Positions 1 to 11,558 of a DNA stretch of 64,000 nucleotides are shown in pieces. Source of the stretch: Periplaneta americana (lineage: Eukaryota > Arthropoda > Insecta > Blattodea > Blattidae); contig NC_091121.1 of NCBI RefSeq assembly GCF_040183065.1, positions 67,122,787 through 67,186,786 on the forward strand, given 5' to 3'. Below the pieces are notes generated by a model. That model did no database searches. It was given only the letters and a program-made list of their open reading frames with translations, and had not been told where the DNA came from. Position numbers and translations under genes: made by a program. How positions within the stretch are numbered: the stretch's first letter is position 1; each line of letters starts with the position of its first letter.

Positions 1-1258
1 ACGAAAGTAAACTTCAATGGTGACTTTACTTCGAGGTCACCGAAAATATAGACTTTGACTTTGACCTTCATTCGTGGACATAAGGAAGATGTCTGATATT
101 TGGAAAATTGTTGAATTTGCCGAGAATATTGAAGACATCTAGGAGATTATTAAAGCTTCTCATGTTCCTTAGCGTATTATTATAGATTATAAATTCAAAT
201 CGAGGTAGAGATTTGATAAACAGAGAGTATTAAATATCTTCGTCATGTTTCAACTTTCATTGATTAATAATCAAAAAGGATTATACCATCGCGATTTTAC
301 GCTAAAGGTACCGGTAAGGATTAATAGCTTAATATTGATTTTGACTATATAATTCTATAAAGGATAGGTTATACAGTTGGATATGCAGTTAATTTATAAT
401 CCTGCGGTCGTCATAATAATGTTTTCTGCATATTGATTTCAAATAATTTTTAAGTAGTTTCTACAGACATGCAGGAAATAACTATGCCAACTGACAGCAG
501 GATAATATGTCTCTTTCATAGTCTGTCATTGGTGGCATCTTCTTATCTTCTATATCTTCAGAATAAAATTATTTTACAATGAAATAATTTGAGGGCTTAA
601 TGTGAAAGTAATGTAACTACAATCAATGTTTTATTCACAACAAAATTCTTAACAGGCAATACAATTTCATATGAAGTCTACCGTCATGTTATATATGAAT
701 TATGTTATGTATAAGACTGTTTGAACTGAGTTACGATTTTTTGTGGCCAAGTAGAAAAACAAATTATTATCGATTTGTGTAAAGATCTAAAAATGTCAAT
801 TTTTGTGCTTACGTAATTTTCACACTAAGTCCTCGAATAATTATTCTTATGTAAATCTACAAGAACGGTTAACAATCACTTAGCATGCACCAATGTTCAA
901 TTGTTTCATTGATTTGTGACTCAAAAGATGGCACTGATTGTGGCAATGCCCCCACTATTTCAATTATCTATTAATTTAAATCGTTTAGAAGGCAGTGTGT
1001 CTGATTGTCAACATTAGAACAAGATCGTCAAATCTCGACTTATCAAAGTCAAAGTCTCAGAAGTGTTGTCTATGAATAGGACTTTTAACAAAGTTAAACT
1101 TTACTACCAAGTCGACTTTGGGAAGTCTTCATCCAAAGTCTCGTTTAAGAATATGGCCCTAAGCGAGCAAGAAGTTACTGATAATATTTTAACCCGGAGT
1201 CCTCTGATTTTGGAACACATTTATTTCTCGTATCATAGGTCTATTTTCAAATTTTGTC

Positions 1259-1260
<2 letters not shown>
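1..1260. other. AT-rich sequence without recognised genes
   Basis: No open frame here has coding character and I recognise no repeat family. The largest frame, ending near 1323, runs into the AT repeat and reads as alternating Ile and Tyr. It is probably intergenic or intronic. Confidence 0.6.

Positions 1261-1306
<46 letters not shown>
1261..1306. repeat. (AT)n microsatellite
   Basis: 46 bases of uninterrupted AT dinucleotide. It is likely length-variable between individuals. Confidence 0.95.
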
Positions 1307-1309
<3 letters not shown>

Positions 1310-2103
1310 GGTTTCTTATTTGAGCATATGATCGTCTTTTCCGAAATTCAGAAAATTATTGTGCCCCTTCTTTAATCGATTAATTATTATCGAATATATT
1401 AGATTTGCTGTGCAATTAGGGAATGTTGCCATGCGAGGATGTTCCTTTGATGGATTGAAGTAATCCATTAGATGTCATCAATTTATAAGTAGAAAGCGTA
1501 TACATTACTATGCTTTCATTGATATATTCAATCAATCACCTTTTATTTTGTGTGACATACATTATGCTCAAATATTTATCTCAGTACTAGAGGATAACAA
1601 AAGTAACAAAAAATCCATTACGCATTTTGATTTGTCTCGTAGAGTTTTTATACATTAAAAACATCCTACATTTTTAGCGTAAATAGTGTAGACCTTCCAG
1701 GTAAACGAATGGAACGACAGATTCATTGAAGGTTTTCACAAGCTAGAAGGAACTATCTCTTTCAGCTTTCTGCACGCCACCTAATATTGCGTTTAAATAT
1801 TAGGCTACATTCCTTCAAAGAAATACCAGTTCATTACACTAATAATTACTGGACAAACCGTTGCAATTAGGAAAAGTATACGAACTGATGTATTGAATAT
1901 TCGTCTTTAATCTAATCATTCACAGGTTCGAAATCTAATATTACATTTTAACTTGGAACGTTTATGCTCCAAGGTCAAATGAAGGAAACGTTATGGAAGT
2001 ATGACGTCACTTGCTTAGTAATTGCAACGAGTTACGTCACACTATACTGATGTCAAAATGCACTAATTCCATTGTAAATAATTATAGAAATGCATGGTAC
2101 ATA
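1307..2103. other. AT-rich sequence, nothing recognised
   Basis: I see no coding frame, tRNA-like box or terminal inverted repeat in this stretch. Confidence 0.5.
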
Positions 2104-2552
<449 letters not shown>

Positions 2553-3183
2553 ACATTTTCTGGGTTCTCATTACTGTTTGTATTAGTACCATTTATTATT
2601 CGATTCTAGTTTCGTTCTTGTTTTATAATGATTCTTTGTATCTCTTGGTGGTATGTTTTCTCGTTTCACATGTTACTGTTGTCTTATTCATATTTTTATT
2701 CGACTTTATTTTACAGTCTCCCTTTACCTAAATTTTTTTTAGTTCTGATTTTCCTCAATATTAATTTTCTTCATGGCATTCTCACGTAGTCACTATTTTT
2801 GTCTTATTAGTATTATTCTTGTTTATATTTCTCTTCCTTTCCTTTTTTTAAAGTATAATTTCAGTTCTTAGACCCTGATCTTCCTTTTGGCAAGGCTTCT
2901 CACATTACAATTATTTCTTGTACTTTCTTTAAGATTACCGTTATTTGCAGCTCATATTTTTGTAATTTTCTTTACATTTTATTTCCTTGTCCTTTTTCTT
3001 TCTTATTTATTTCGTTTCTATTTCTTTTCAGTTCTATTTCCCTCGACGTTCAATTTTCCTACACCTATCATTTTCGTTAATTCCTTACTTTATCTTCTTG
3101 ATTTTTGTTATATTTATGTTTTTCGTGTTCTATATTTTTTATCCTCATTTTTCTCTTGTTTTTGTTGCCTTATGATAATGCTG
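2553..3183. other. T-rich pyrimidine sequence
   Basis: Strongly T-rich on the plus strand with many TTTTCTT and TTATTT blocks. The apparent hydrophobic frames (Phe, Leu, Ile, Tyr) follow from composition. There is no supported gene. Confidence 0.5.

Positions 3184-3229
<46 letters not shown>
3184..3229. repeat. (ATT)n microsatellite
   Basis: Uninterrupted ATT trinucleotides of about 46 bases. Confidence 0.95.
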
Positions 3230-3230
<1 letters not shown>

Positions 3231-4065
3231 TACTCTGATCTTTTGTCCTTTTGTCCTGTATTTAAGCTAATGAGTCTCCCAAAATTGTTTTCATCATTTC
3301 GCATGTTGGGGTAATGTTTGTTGAAATTTATATGGCCTTCACTAGCAGGAATCTTTTGGGAGAACTGCCTGCTGAAGGGGACAAATTGCTGTGCCACGTG
3401 CAATACACTCGTTCCCTTTGAAGACTCCCAGCCTGGACTACTTTCTGCTAGGCCATTTGTGGACGCTGACATCAAAATTTCTTGCCACTAAACTTGTAAT
3501 ATTGGGCGTACGAAAACGAATGTTATGTAGAATTAATAATATGTCACTCATTTAATAGAATGGGGAAAGAATATCATTTTAAGTACTTCTTTTTATCAAA
3601 TGACAGAATCTAATCATTTCCAACGAAGGATGAATATATAAAATATGCAGGCAAAAAGACACGATGGGAAAAGAGAGAGAAGAGAAAATCGAATAATTCA
3701 CATGTTACACTTTCTAAGCATAACGATTGTTTGACAATAGCGTCATGGAAAAACAGACCAGAGAAAAAGAGATAGATTTATAACAAATTAACAGCAACAC
3801 AAAAGCGACAGGAATAAAAGGATAATGGAAGCTGATGCATCACAACAATTACTTGAATTGCAGTATTTTTATTTTAATATGTGAGGAAACAATGCTAAAT
3901 TTGATTTATACGAAAATTATTGATGCGTAGATTACTAATTTAGCTGAAAACTTTCTACAATTTCGGGTTCTGAGATTGATTAAATTCGATACAGAGTGAA
4001 TTTACGACGAATACTTTCATACCTTTTATTATTTCGTTCACCTGAAGCTTCATTACAGCCATGTA
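3230..4065. other. Unassigned AT-rich sequence
   Basis: At 3350-3475 there is a slightly GC-richer patch. It includes an AGAACTGCCTGCTGAAGG string that resembles the RTE-type LINE tail seen at 18450 and 62150, so it may be a very old remnant. Nothing else is recognised. Confidence 0.35.
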
Positions 4066-4436
4066 CGCCGCGATTGTGGCTACAGTGGATGCGCATTGTC
4101 TTATATCTAGGCGGTCCGGGTTCGATCGCCAGTAAGTTGGAATAATTAGTGGTGGACAAAGCAGACATTGCAGAATTCTTTCTTGGGCTACTCCCGGTTA
4201 GTTTTTTCATACCTCCAAGACTCTCCACTTCCCCTCATGTAATAGCACAAATAGGCTGGGGTGATGTCTAGGAGTAGTACGGGTTTCCGATGCTGATCTA
4301 GGTTCTAGGCTTCGGGCTCTGGGTTGGGGCTTGTCATTAGCGAATGGGACCTTACCTTCTGGGCCCAGGAAGGATGGCCAGCCTGTTAACGTCGCATTCA
4401 CGAATGCCACCCGGGCCATTTGTCGGAATTAGACAA
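4066..4436 (+). mobile_element. Probable tRNA-derived SINE with long body
   Basis: The 5' part resembles a tRNA promoter. A degenerate A box lies around 4076-4098 (TGGCTACAGTGGATGCGCAT), and a B box GGTTCGATCGCC lies at about 4118. The body that follows (about 4130-4436) is GC-richer than its surroundings. It contains tracts such as CTCCACTTCCCCTCATG and CACCCGGGCCATTTGTCGG, which look like a repetitive family rather than unique DNA. It ends just before the minus-strand LINE fragment. No target duplication was found. The minus-strand frames inside it are not credible genes. Confidence 0.5.
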
Positions 4437-4449
4437 TCAGCGCATATAG

Positions 4450-4848
4450 AATAGAATGTTTTATTTTCGCTGGCAAAGTTAAGGCCATAAGGCCTTCTCT
4501 TCCACTCAACCAGCCTTAATCAATACAATACATATTTAAATTACGAGTATTTACACTACACTTAAAAGATTCTCCAGCAATATTCTTCAGTTAAGTTTTA
4601 ACGACTAGTACATGTTTATTTAAATTTAGATAAAGCTACAAGATAAAGAAATAACTTAATTTATGAGCTAATTTAATTCAATCAATTATAATTAACTTGA
4701 AACAGCTAGTAAAATAATGAGAATTAATTTAATATAAGTTTACTAGAACTATGTCATAGGAAGAAAAAATATAAATCTCAACTATATTTATATAAATGAT
4801 AATATTAATGTAATGAACATTTGCCATTAGAGGTTTAGGGCATACAAT
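4450..4848 (-). mobile_element. LINE 3' end (AAGGCCTT family), minus strand
   Basis: The left end reads TTTTATTTTCGCTGGCAAAG and is followed by AAGGCCATAAGGCCTTCTC and a CCACTCAACC block. This signature recurs at 6760, 27198 and 54558, so it is the reversed 3' end of one non-LTR retrotransposon family. The inner end, TAATATTAATGTAATGA followed by an AGAGGTTTAG-like string near 4830, matches the end of the 6760-7515 copy. This copy is therefore a shorter relative with an internal deletion. No coding frame survives. Confidence 0.6.
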
Positions 4849-4948
4849 GGACCTAAATGTCTTAAGTCTGTGGTTCTCAACCTTTTACAATGACGTACCA
4901 CTATTTTCAATTTAGGATATTAGCTGTACCACTAACAAAATTTATAAT
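4849..4948. other. Flank of SINE insertion
   Basis: Short unique-looking sequence ending in the left copy of the 10-bp target duplication, GGCAAATCGT (4949-4958). Confidence 0.4.
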
Positions 4949-4958
4949 GGCAAATCGT

Positions 4959-5220
4959 TTATTTTTTTTATTTTAGTAGGTTATTTTACGACGCTTTATC
5001 AACAGCTTAGTTATTTAGCGTCTAAATGAGATGAAGGTGATAATGCCGGTGAAATAAGTCCGAGGTCCAAAACCGATAGTTACCCAGCATTTGCTCGTAA
5101 TGGGTTGAGGGAAAACCCCGGAAAAAACCTCAACCAGGTAACTTGCCCCGACCGGGAATCGAACCCGGGCCACCTGGTTTCGCGGCCAGACGTGCTAACC
5201 GTTACTCCACAGGTGTGGAG
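4959..5220 (-). mobile_element. tRNA-derived SINE, family A, full length
   Basis: On the minus strand the head begins CCACACCTGTGGAGTAACGG (A-box region) and carries a near-perfect B box, GGTTCGATTCC, about 40 bases further in. The conserved body with AACCCCGG-type tracts and the 3' tail TTGATAAAGCGTCGTAAAAT follow. A 10-bp target duplication GGCAAATCGT flanks it (4949-4958 and 5221-5230), which is direct evidence of retrotransposition. Related copies lie at 11232, 34392 and 57371. The tRNA-like head is not a functional tRNA. Confidence 0.92.
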
Positions 5221-5385
5221 GGCAAATCGTCAAGTATCGCTCGCAAGGTCATAATCAGGCAGCGCATTTGTGTTCCCAAACGTACAGCGGATCGAGTAGT
5301 TTCTTCTGGTACATCTATTACGTCACGTGAATTCATAAACAGGGTAGAATTGCAAACAGGTACACATAGAAAGTGAATCATAGTA

Positions 5386-5870
5386 CAGTAAGGTCCGAAA
5401 GTCTTGTCACCCTCTCTCCTTATTTCTATGTTGATGTGCATCAATTTTGAACATGTCACAGCAGATGTATGACAATGGTTGATCACTAGTGATCCAGAAC
5501 ATCAGTATGGCACCATCATTGTCGCGGCACAAAATGATGCGGCGCCATGTCCTGTGTGAAATTTTCCGCAGCAAAGACGGTGTGATTTCCTTGAATGCCT
5601 CCTTAACAGATTGCTTCAAATCTTCAATTGTCTAGTGTTGATGTTTCGAGACATGCTACTTAATTATTTCCCACAGAGAAATCACACCGCCTTTGCTGCG
5701 GAAAATTTCACACAGAACATGGCGCCGCATCATTTTGTGCTCATACTGATGTTCTGGATCACTAAACAAGCTGGAACGTAAAGTATCAACCATTGTCACA
5801 CATCTGCTATGACATATTCTACACATCAACATACAAACAAAGGAGGGGACAAGACTTTCGGGCCTGACTG
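5386..5870. mobile_element. Fold-back Tc1/mariner-like element
   Basis: The element begins CAGTAAGGTCCGAAAGTCTT and ends with the near reverse complement AAGACTTTCGGGCCTGACTG. TA dinucleotides lie directly outside both ends (5384-5385 and 5871-5872), as expected for Tc1/mariner insertion. The inverted similarity runs more than 200 bases inward, so almost the whole element is a hairpin with a short loop near 5610-5650. Small minus-strand frames with CEIFRSKGGVISL-like text may derive from a transposase end. There is no intact transposase, so it is non-autonomous. Confidence 0.85.
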
Positions 5871-5872
5871 TA

Positions 5873-6275
5873 CAATACAGACGCTCCATCATCAATGATG
5901 TTTACGTAAAACACCAAGTTACGACTACATTGTGATCTGATTCTAATACTGAGTAAGTTGAATTTTCATTCAGTCTTTTGTGTTAATATTATTTTAATTT
6001 ATCAATCTATGTTATATTGTGTTTAATTTTGATCTGTATTTTTTAAATAATTTTCTAAGTGGGCTCGTTTCTGAAGACAAATTTGTCCCATTTCAATGTC
6101 GCTAGAGCCTAAATTAATTTAGCTTAATTTGTAAAATATACAATATTTATTTCTTCTTTATTTTCTTTCTTTGAAAAGAATACCTCCAGCAAGATCTACG
6201 TTACAGTTGGTTATATTCGAATTTCGGAAGGACTCTTTCAGCATAAGAAATGGAAACATACTATCATTTATGTGA
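5873..6275. other. AT-rich spacer
   Basis: Nothing is recognised. It precedes the decayed hAT transposase tail and could be non-recognisable remains of that element. Confidence 0.35.
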
Positions 6276-6443
6276 AATGATGATCTGTGCTGTGATGTAA
6301 TGTATTATAAATATGCCCCTGTAATGTCATGTGACGTAGAAAAAACATTCTCTCAGTTTAAACAAATTTTAAAAGATTTGCGTTTCATAAACTCAGAATG
6401 CATGTTTTCGTTCACTGCAACGCGCTTAGGTTTTGATAAATAA
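6276..6443 (+). pseudogene. hAT transposase C-terminal fragment
   Basis: One plus-strand frame, open from 6276 to a TAA at 6441-6443, contains APVMSCDVEKTFSQFKQILK followed by LRFINSECMFSFTATR. The pattern (A/S)P.(S/T)..DVE..FS..K.IL..(R) is the conserved C-terminal dimerisation end of insect hAT transposases, close to the natural stop. Everything upstream is lost: a stop lies immediately before 6276 and no N-terminal zinc finger or catalytic segments are visible. It is therefore a dead remnant. The family assignment rests on motif memory and not on alignment. Confidence 0.6.
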
Positions 6444-6475
6444 ATTATTTGTATATATTGTGTAAAATATAAATA

Positions 6476-6660
6476 TTGTCAATTTATATATTGATTTTTG
6501 GTTATAATTGTGTCCCTGAAACGTCAAGTAACTCAGGAAGAACATTTTCTTAGCTTAAACAAATTTTTTTACTGAAAATTATTATGGTAAAAAATATGAA
6601 TTTCATAATTTTAGAATATATGTTTTGTTCACCGTAACGGAACTGATTTTGTTACATGAA
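6476..6660 (+). pseudogene. Second, more decayed copy of the hAT tail
   Basis: The DNA from about 6505 repeats the order of the 6315-6420 segment. It has a GTCCCTGAAACGTCAAGTAA block, then GAACATTTTCTTAGCTTAAA matching ACATTCTCTCAGTTTAAACA, and then a GAATATATGTTTTGTTCACC block. Stops and small indels interrupt the frame. This is either a tandem duplication of the transposase tail or two insertions of the same family. Confidence 0.45.
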
Positions 6661-6672
6661 TTAATTGCAAAT

Positions 6673-6675
<3 letters not shown>

Positions 6676-6704
<29 letters not shown>

Positions 6705-6705
6705 A

Positions 6706-6759
<54 letters not shown>
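6676..6759. repeat. (AAT)n microsatellite at LINE end
   Basis: AAT trinucleotides over about 80 bases with one break at about 6705. It abuts the reversed LINE 3' end beginning at 6760, so it probably started as that element's 3' tail. Confidence 0.9.
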
Positions 6760-7515
6760 TTATTTTTGCTGGCAGAGTTAAGGCCGTGAGGCCTTCTCTT
6801 CCACTCAACCAGCAAAAAGTATACATACATATGTATGAACTTACAAAGAATTCAACAATTTTATTTAGATAAGAGTTACATGTATACAAGAGATATTTAC
6901 GAATTAAACAGCAAAATACTATGAACTATTAGTTAAAAACTGAAATACGAACTGTGTAGCAGAATTAAACTAACATACATAGAATGTTAATATATTTCAA
7001 ATAATGTTAGATAATAGAAAGAGGTTATTATGAGACAATTTTGAAAATAAAGTGCATGTCTAAAGGAAGAAGCAACAATGTAGTCAGTGATAGTTTAAGT
7101 CAGTATGATTGGAGTGAAATACTAACAAGGTTATCTTTTAAGCTGTATTTAAAAGTGTTTATTGCTTGCAGCCCCTAATACTTTGCGACAAGAAATTCCA
7201 TTGTCGCGAGGTGGATACTGTAAAAGATGATGAATAACAAGATGTTCTATGAAGAGGTATACTTAGCGTGCCACAGATAAGTGATCTGGTATTTATGTCG
7301 TGGTTAGAGTAGCTACAGATAAGAGAAACGAGATATATGCAAGGAATTATAATTAAGTTGAGATAGCTAGTTGGTTAAATGATGAGAATTAATTTAACAG
7401 TAGTTTACAGGAAATATAGTACAGGCAGCAAAATATATATCTAAAATATATTGATATAATGACAATAATATTAATGTAATGAGATTTTGGTATTAAAGGT
7501 TTAGTATTCTATTTA
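6760..7515 (-). mobile_element. LINE 3' region with reverse-transcriptase tail remnant, minus strand
   Basis: The left end carries the same TTATTTTTGCTGGCAGAG and AAGGCCGTGAGGCCTTCTC signature as three other sites in the window, preceded by an AAT-repeat tail. Reading the minus strand at about 7280-7140 gives a broken peptide similar to STSRQWNFLSQSIRG, which fits the common C-terminal LINE pattern R.WN.LP..IR. Jockey, I and CR1-type LINEs carry such a tail. Stops interrupt it. The right boundary is taken where similarity to the 4450-4848 copy ends (GTATTAAAGGTTTAG). Confidence 0.55.
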
Positions 7516-8330
7516 AAGAAATTAGCAACAATAATAAGAAAGAACAGATGTTAGTTTCATTATAAATAAAAAATATTAATCAGTAATTAAGCTGTTAAGC
7601 AAAAATGTATGTAATGTTGACGTAAATGAAGTTATTGCCCTACAACCCTTTACTTCACTCCTAAGCGAGTTTCAATTTCTAGCGAATGAAGCTGTTCAAG
7701 AATATGAAAAAAATAAAGATTTAGTGATAGCCTATTCACTTAATTTATGGAGGGGAGAATTGTGTCGCGAGGACTATGCTTCAATTTTGAAAAGAATGCT
7801 TTCCATAGCGTCGTTTTCTTGCAAATTTTATGTTGGACGTTGTTGCTGTTGTTAAGATAAGCAAGAAGTTGATGATCTGTTAACCAAATACTATTCATCC
7901 TATAAACATGCTATTTTATTAGAATACTGTTACAGTGCTAGATATGAGAAAACTATTCGTCTTTTCTTCAGTGAACTGAAGTATACAATCGGTTAAATTT
8001 GGTATCTTACGTAAGTATCTTACACTTCGTATAGTGGTGAGAAAAGGTGAAGAAGAAAATTTGCCGTAAGTTATCTTCCAGAATAAGGATGATATTCTTT
8101 CAAATGGGCATGAAAATGTGGAGGAAAGAAGAAATATATTAAGGAAAAAAGAAAACAGAAAAAGTTTCATCCGATAACAGGCAGAGCTCACACTTAGACC
8201 AAGAGTCGACCATTATGAGGACCATGAAATTGTGTGCTCCGGATGATAATCAATGGTACTATTACTTTCCCTTTTCTTCGCATGCACATACCTCTCATAC
8301 TGGATGACAGTAGTTTCACAGTAACTTCTT
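7516..8330. other. Unassigned AT-rich sequence
   Basis: No repeat family, inverted repeat or convincing frame was recognised. The minus-strand 90-codon frame at 7919-8191 lacks recognisable motifs and is most likely chance. Confidence 0.4.
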
Positions 8331-8362
8331 TCTTCTCTCTCTCTCTCTTTCTCTCTCTCTCT
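8331..8362. repeat. (CT)n microsatellite
   Basis: An imperfect run of CT dinucleotides with T interruptions. Confidence 0.85.
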
Positions 8363-9914
8363 TTTTCTTCTTCATATTTTCATGTTCTTTGAAAAGATCA
8401 TCAAAAAAAAAAAAAAACTGGAAGAACCGAGAGCTTCCCTTCTCACAGTCTCGACCCTCCCCACTAGTAAAGACCGTAACTAAGTGTATTTTACCGACTC
8501 TGAGGAATTGAAAAGGAAACAAAAAGAACATATTTTCATTATATATTTATAGTATGAAACGTAATTTCTTACCTAAAACAATGCTTTATAAAGTTACACT
8601 GATTGGAATAACACATTTTGTACTTTTACTAGAACACAATTCTGCCAGCATAAGTTGTTTTATTTGTATTTGTTTGCATTTAGCAAGTTTTTCATTTATC
8701 AGAATGTTGTTTAAAATGGCGGCCTACAACCGCAATGTAGAAATGGCAGAGATGCATCAGATTTTGTTGCAAATAGTAGTCGCCGTCACTATCAACAATT
8801 TATTGTGACATAATTATCATTCATTTAACCTATCGTTCGTTCGAGTAGATATCTCTAGCGGAGGTTTCTATACCTACAAGAAATTTAGTTATACTTATTT
8901 GCCAAAAGTGGACAAAGGGACAAGTAGTAAGCTCATTGCCTCAAACGCCACCTAATATGCACTAAGGTACTACTATGACGTGAGAGAAGAGGACTTTTGT
9001 CCAGAATGCAAGGTTGCTACATCTTTCTGATACATTTTGTTGTCAATATTCAATGAAATTATGGTCAAATCGTCAATGTTACGCAACAAACTAATAAATG
9101 GCATATTTGTTCGCATTTGATACACAAAATCCCCCAACATCGCCTCTCCAATTTCTCCCCTTTTCTTGGAATATGCTTTCCAAAATTCTACTAAAAATGC
9201 TACTTTTCCCAAAATCCGTTCACAAAAGACCAAAGTGATATTGGTTTTTATTTTTAACTACACTGATTAATCTCTCAAAAGGACCCGATTTAGTCCCTTT
9301 GCATCTTATATTACTGACTAAATTAGGTATTCCGTTTAAAAATAATAGCTCTGAGTACACTCCTTAAGGTAGTTTCACGGTACACTGGCGTTCAAAGATA
9401 TCTGACCTCGATTTTATGATCGTGTAAGAGAAATTTTCAACCACGGGATAAGTTAGAACCAAAGATATAACAAATTGACAAACTTTAAAAGAGTTCCGGT
9501 AGTTCTCAATAGATGGCACCATTACTGGGCGGTTAAAAATGTCAGGGAAATGATTATGTACATTAAGCATAAATTATTCTCATAATTGACAATATAAGCG
9601 GTTTCCAGTTAAACCCAATGTTATTTTACAATCAGTAGAGTGGTATGAAAAATTGAATTAATGTAATGAATATATATTTATGTACGGTTGGCAACATTGA
9701 CTATTATCTTCGCCATCTATTCATAGAAGTAATAATTAAGAAGCCACACTTACACCAACAAATTATAATAACTATCGATCATTATCGATTAGTGGGTTCA
9801 GATATGTTTGAATGTCAGTATACTTACTAAAATAAATATGGACAAACCTATACAGATGAGCAAACCAAGATTGTATTTCCTACGGAATGGGAAGAGATAG
9901 GCCTACCATTTCTT
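8363..9914. other. Unassigned sequence
   Basis: There is no recognised gene or repeat. The 84-codon plus-strand frame at 8554-8808 is hydrophobic at first and then contains MAAYNRNVEMAEMHQILLQI. I do not recognise it, and no splice structure or codon bias supports it. Confidence 0.35.
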
Positions 9915-9962
9915 CGGAGGAGGAGGAGGAGGAGGAGGAGGAAGAAGAAGAAGAAGAAGAAG
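9915..9962. repeat. (GGA)n (AGA)n microsatellite
   Basis: A GGA run passing into an AGA run. The minus-strand poly-Ser frame here is a read of this repeat. Confidence 0.9.
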
Positions 9963-10613
9963 GATCTTGACGTTCTTTGTCAGTATAGATATAAAGAAGA
10001 TCAGTGGGACTACTGTATATGTCAAAGCTTGGAAACAGAAAACTAACGCAACACTCGTTGTAATTACCCAGTGTGGGAGGCAGGCTGGTAGTTGTAACGA
10101 CCAAACTTAAATTTTTTAAAACAAATGTTAAAGTCGCTCTCCTTTGTGGGTATGAAACATAGAAAGTAACTTTTATAATTACACGTCGCTTCGAAGTTTT
10201 CTTGTAAGAATAATTTCCCGCAACTTTCTGACAAAAGTTAAGTCAACTGAATGTTTGTGGATCTGACTAAATGAACAGCCTGTTGCAACCTAAATTCATT
10301 ATCGTTATACACTTCAAAAATTGGGTGTCTTCTCTCTTTCAGTCTGCTGTCTTTTGGACAAGCGCTTAAGTATCTGATTGTGAGTATAACTTCCTGCGAT
10401 AAGCATGTTCGCTTTACAAAATGCAAAACAATCCAAAGATATGGAACTCACATTCAGTATCTACGAAAAAGGAATTTAATCCCTATCTTACTACTGAAAA
10501 TCGAGCTGTACTTATGGTCTATTAACGAAATTAAATTGAAAAATTTAAAGAGAACCTAGACAGAAATGAATTGTAGCGGTATGTACAAGTAGTTTTTGTA
10601 ACGTTATATATCT
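9963..10613. other. Unassigned sequence
   Basis: Nothing recognised. Confidence 0.35.
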
Positions 10614-10738
10614 AATTTATTTATTTATTTGTTTATTTTTATATTTATCTATTTATATATGTTTGTTTTGGTTGTTTATTTGTTTGTTTGTTCGTTCGTT
10701 TGTTTATCTATTTATTTTTCACTTATTTATTTACTTCA
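10614..10738. repeat. (TTTA)n / (TTTG)n low-complexity tract
   Basis: Imperfect TTTA repeats with a TTTG/TTCG core. It lies just before a degenerate SINE. Confidence 0.8.
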
Positions 10739-10747
10739 TACTTATCC

Positions 10748-10968
10748 AAGACTGCAGTCGTATGTAGGTTCGATTTCTGCTTGGGCTGGTTAACTGATTG
10801 GATATTTTTCTTAGGTTTCCCTGAACTGTAAGTCGAATGTGAAGTAATAACATGGCGAACCCTCAGATTCATCTCACCAAATATAATCTGCTATCATCAA
10901 TGCCAACGATGCAAGATAACCTGATAGTTTAGTAGTTAATGCAGGGTCGTTAAATAACCAACCAATAC
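10748..10968 (+). mobile_element. Degenerate tRNA-derived SINE, plus strand
   Basis: A B-box-like GGTTCGATTTCTGC occurs at 10767. It is followed by the GGCTGG...TTAGGTTTCCCTGAACTGTA body, a CATCTCACCAAATATAATCT segment and the tail TTAATGCAGGGTCGTTAAATAACCAACC. Order and content match the SINE at 14263-14522 read in the opposite direction. The A box is lost or decayed. No clear target duplication was found. Confidence 0.65.
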
Positions 10969-11109
10969 ATTCAAATAATTATGTAGATCATATGCGGAGA
11001 CTAAGAGGAAGGCGGAAAATAGGGAACATTGGAGAATGCTGGATTTGCATGAAAACACCTGACCTCGGGCAGAAAACAATGCATAATGAAAAGAATCCCC
11101 AACTATAAT

Positions 11110-11170
11110 TCGAATTAGTATCAATTCCATCGACACAAGATAACCGCGCAGCTGATACAGCGTCTTTAAA
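11110..11170 (+). mobile_element. SINE 3' tail remnant
   Basis: The CCATCGACACAAGATAACC and GCTGATACAGCGTCTTTAAA blocks parallel the end of the SINE at 14263-14522. Only the 3' end seems to survive, as in 5'-truncated retrotransposition. Confidence 0.4.
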
Positions 11171-11193
11171 GATGGATATGTGCATTCGAATAG

Positions 11194-11231
11194 GTATGTA
11201 TGTATGTATGTATGTATGTATGTATGTATGT
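11194..11231. repeat. (TGTA)n microsatellite, left part
   Basis: TGTA tetranucleotides directly left of a SINE. The same tract resumes on its right side. Confidence 0.9.
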
Positions 11232-11496
11232 ATTTTTTTATTTTATTGGTTTATTTTACGACGCTGTATCAACATCTAGGTTATTTAGCGTCTGAATGAA
11301 ATGAAGGTGATAATGTGATAATGCCGGTGAAATGAGTCCGGGGTCCAGCACCGAAAGTTACCCAGCATTTGCTCGTATTGGGTTGAGGGAAAACCCCGGA
11401 AAAAACCTCAACCAGGTAACTTGCCCCGACCGGGATTCGAACCCGGGCCACCTGATTTCGCGCCAGACGCGCTGACCGTTACTCCACAAGTGTGGA
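11232..11496 (-). mobile_element. tRNA-derived SINE, family A, inside a microsatellite
   Basis: The minus-strand head begins CCACACTTGTGGAGTAACGG and has the B box GGTTCGAATCC, the shared body and the tail GTTGATACAGCGTCGTAAAA. Small differences from the copies at 4959 and 57371 include a repeated GTGATAAT segment and loss of one base in the head. TGTA repeats lie on both sides, so the element landed inside a tetranucleotide tract or its target duplication seeded the expansion. Confidence 0.92.
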
Positions 11497-11558
11497 CTGT
11501 ATGTATGTATGTATGTATGTATGTATGTATGTATGTATGTATGTACTGTATGTATGTA
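11497..11558. repeat. (TGTA)n microsatellite, right part
   Basis: Continuation of the TGTA tract on the other side of the SINE, with one CTG interruption near 11545. Confidence 0.9.

Noticed and set aside
2887..3270. Hydrophobic 127-codon plus-strand frame resembling a membrane protein
   Set aside because: T-rich composition followed by an ATT microsatellite explains it; there is no real start context or family motif.
5150..5220. Possible tRNA gene on the minus strand
   Set aside because: Same reason: head of SINE family A with target duplications at the element borders.
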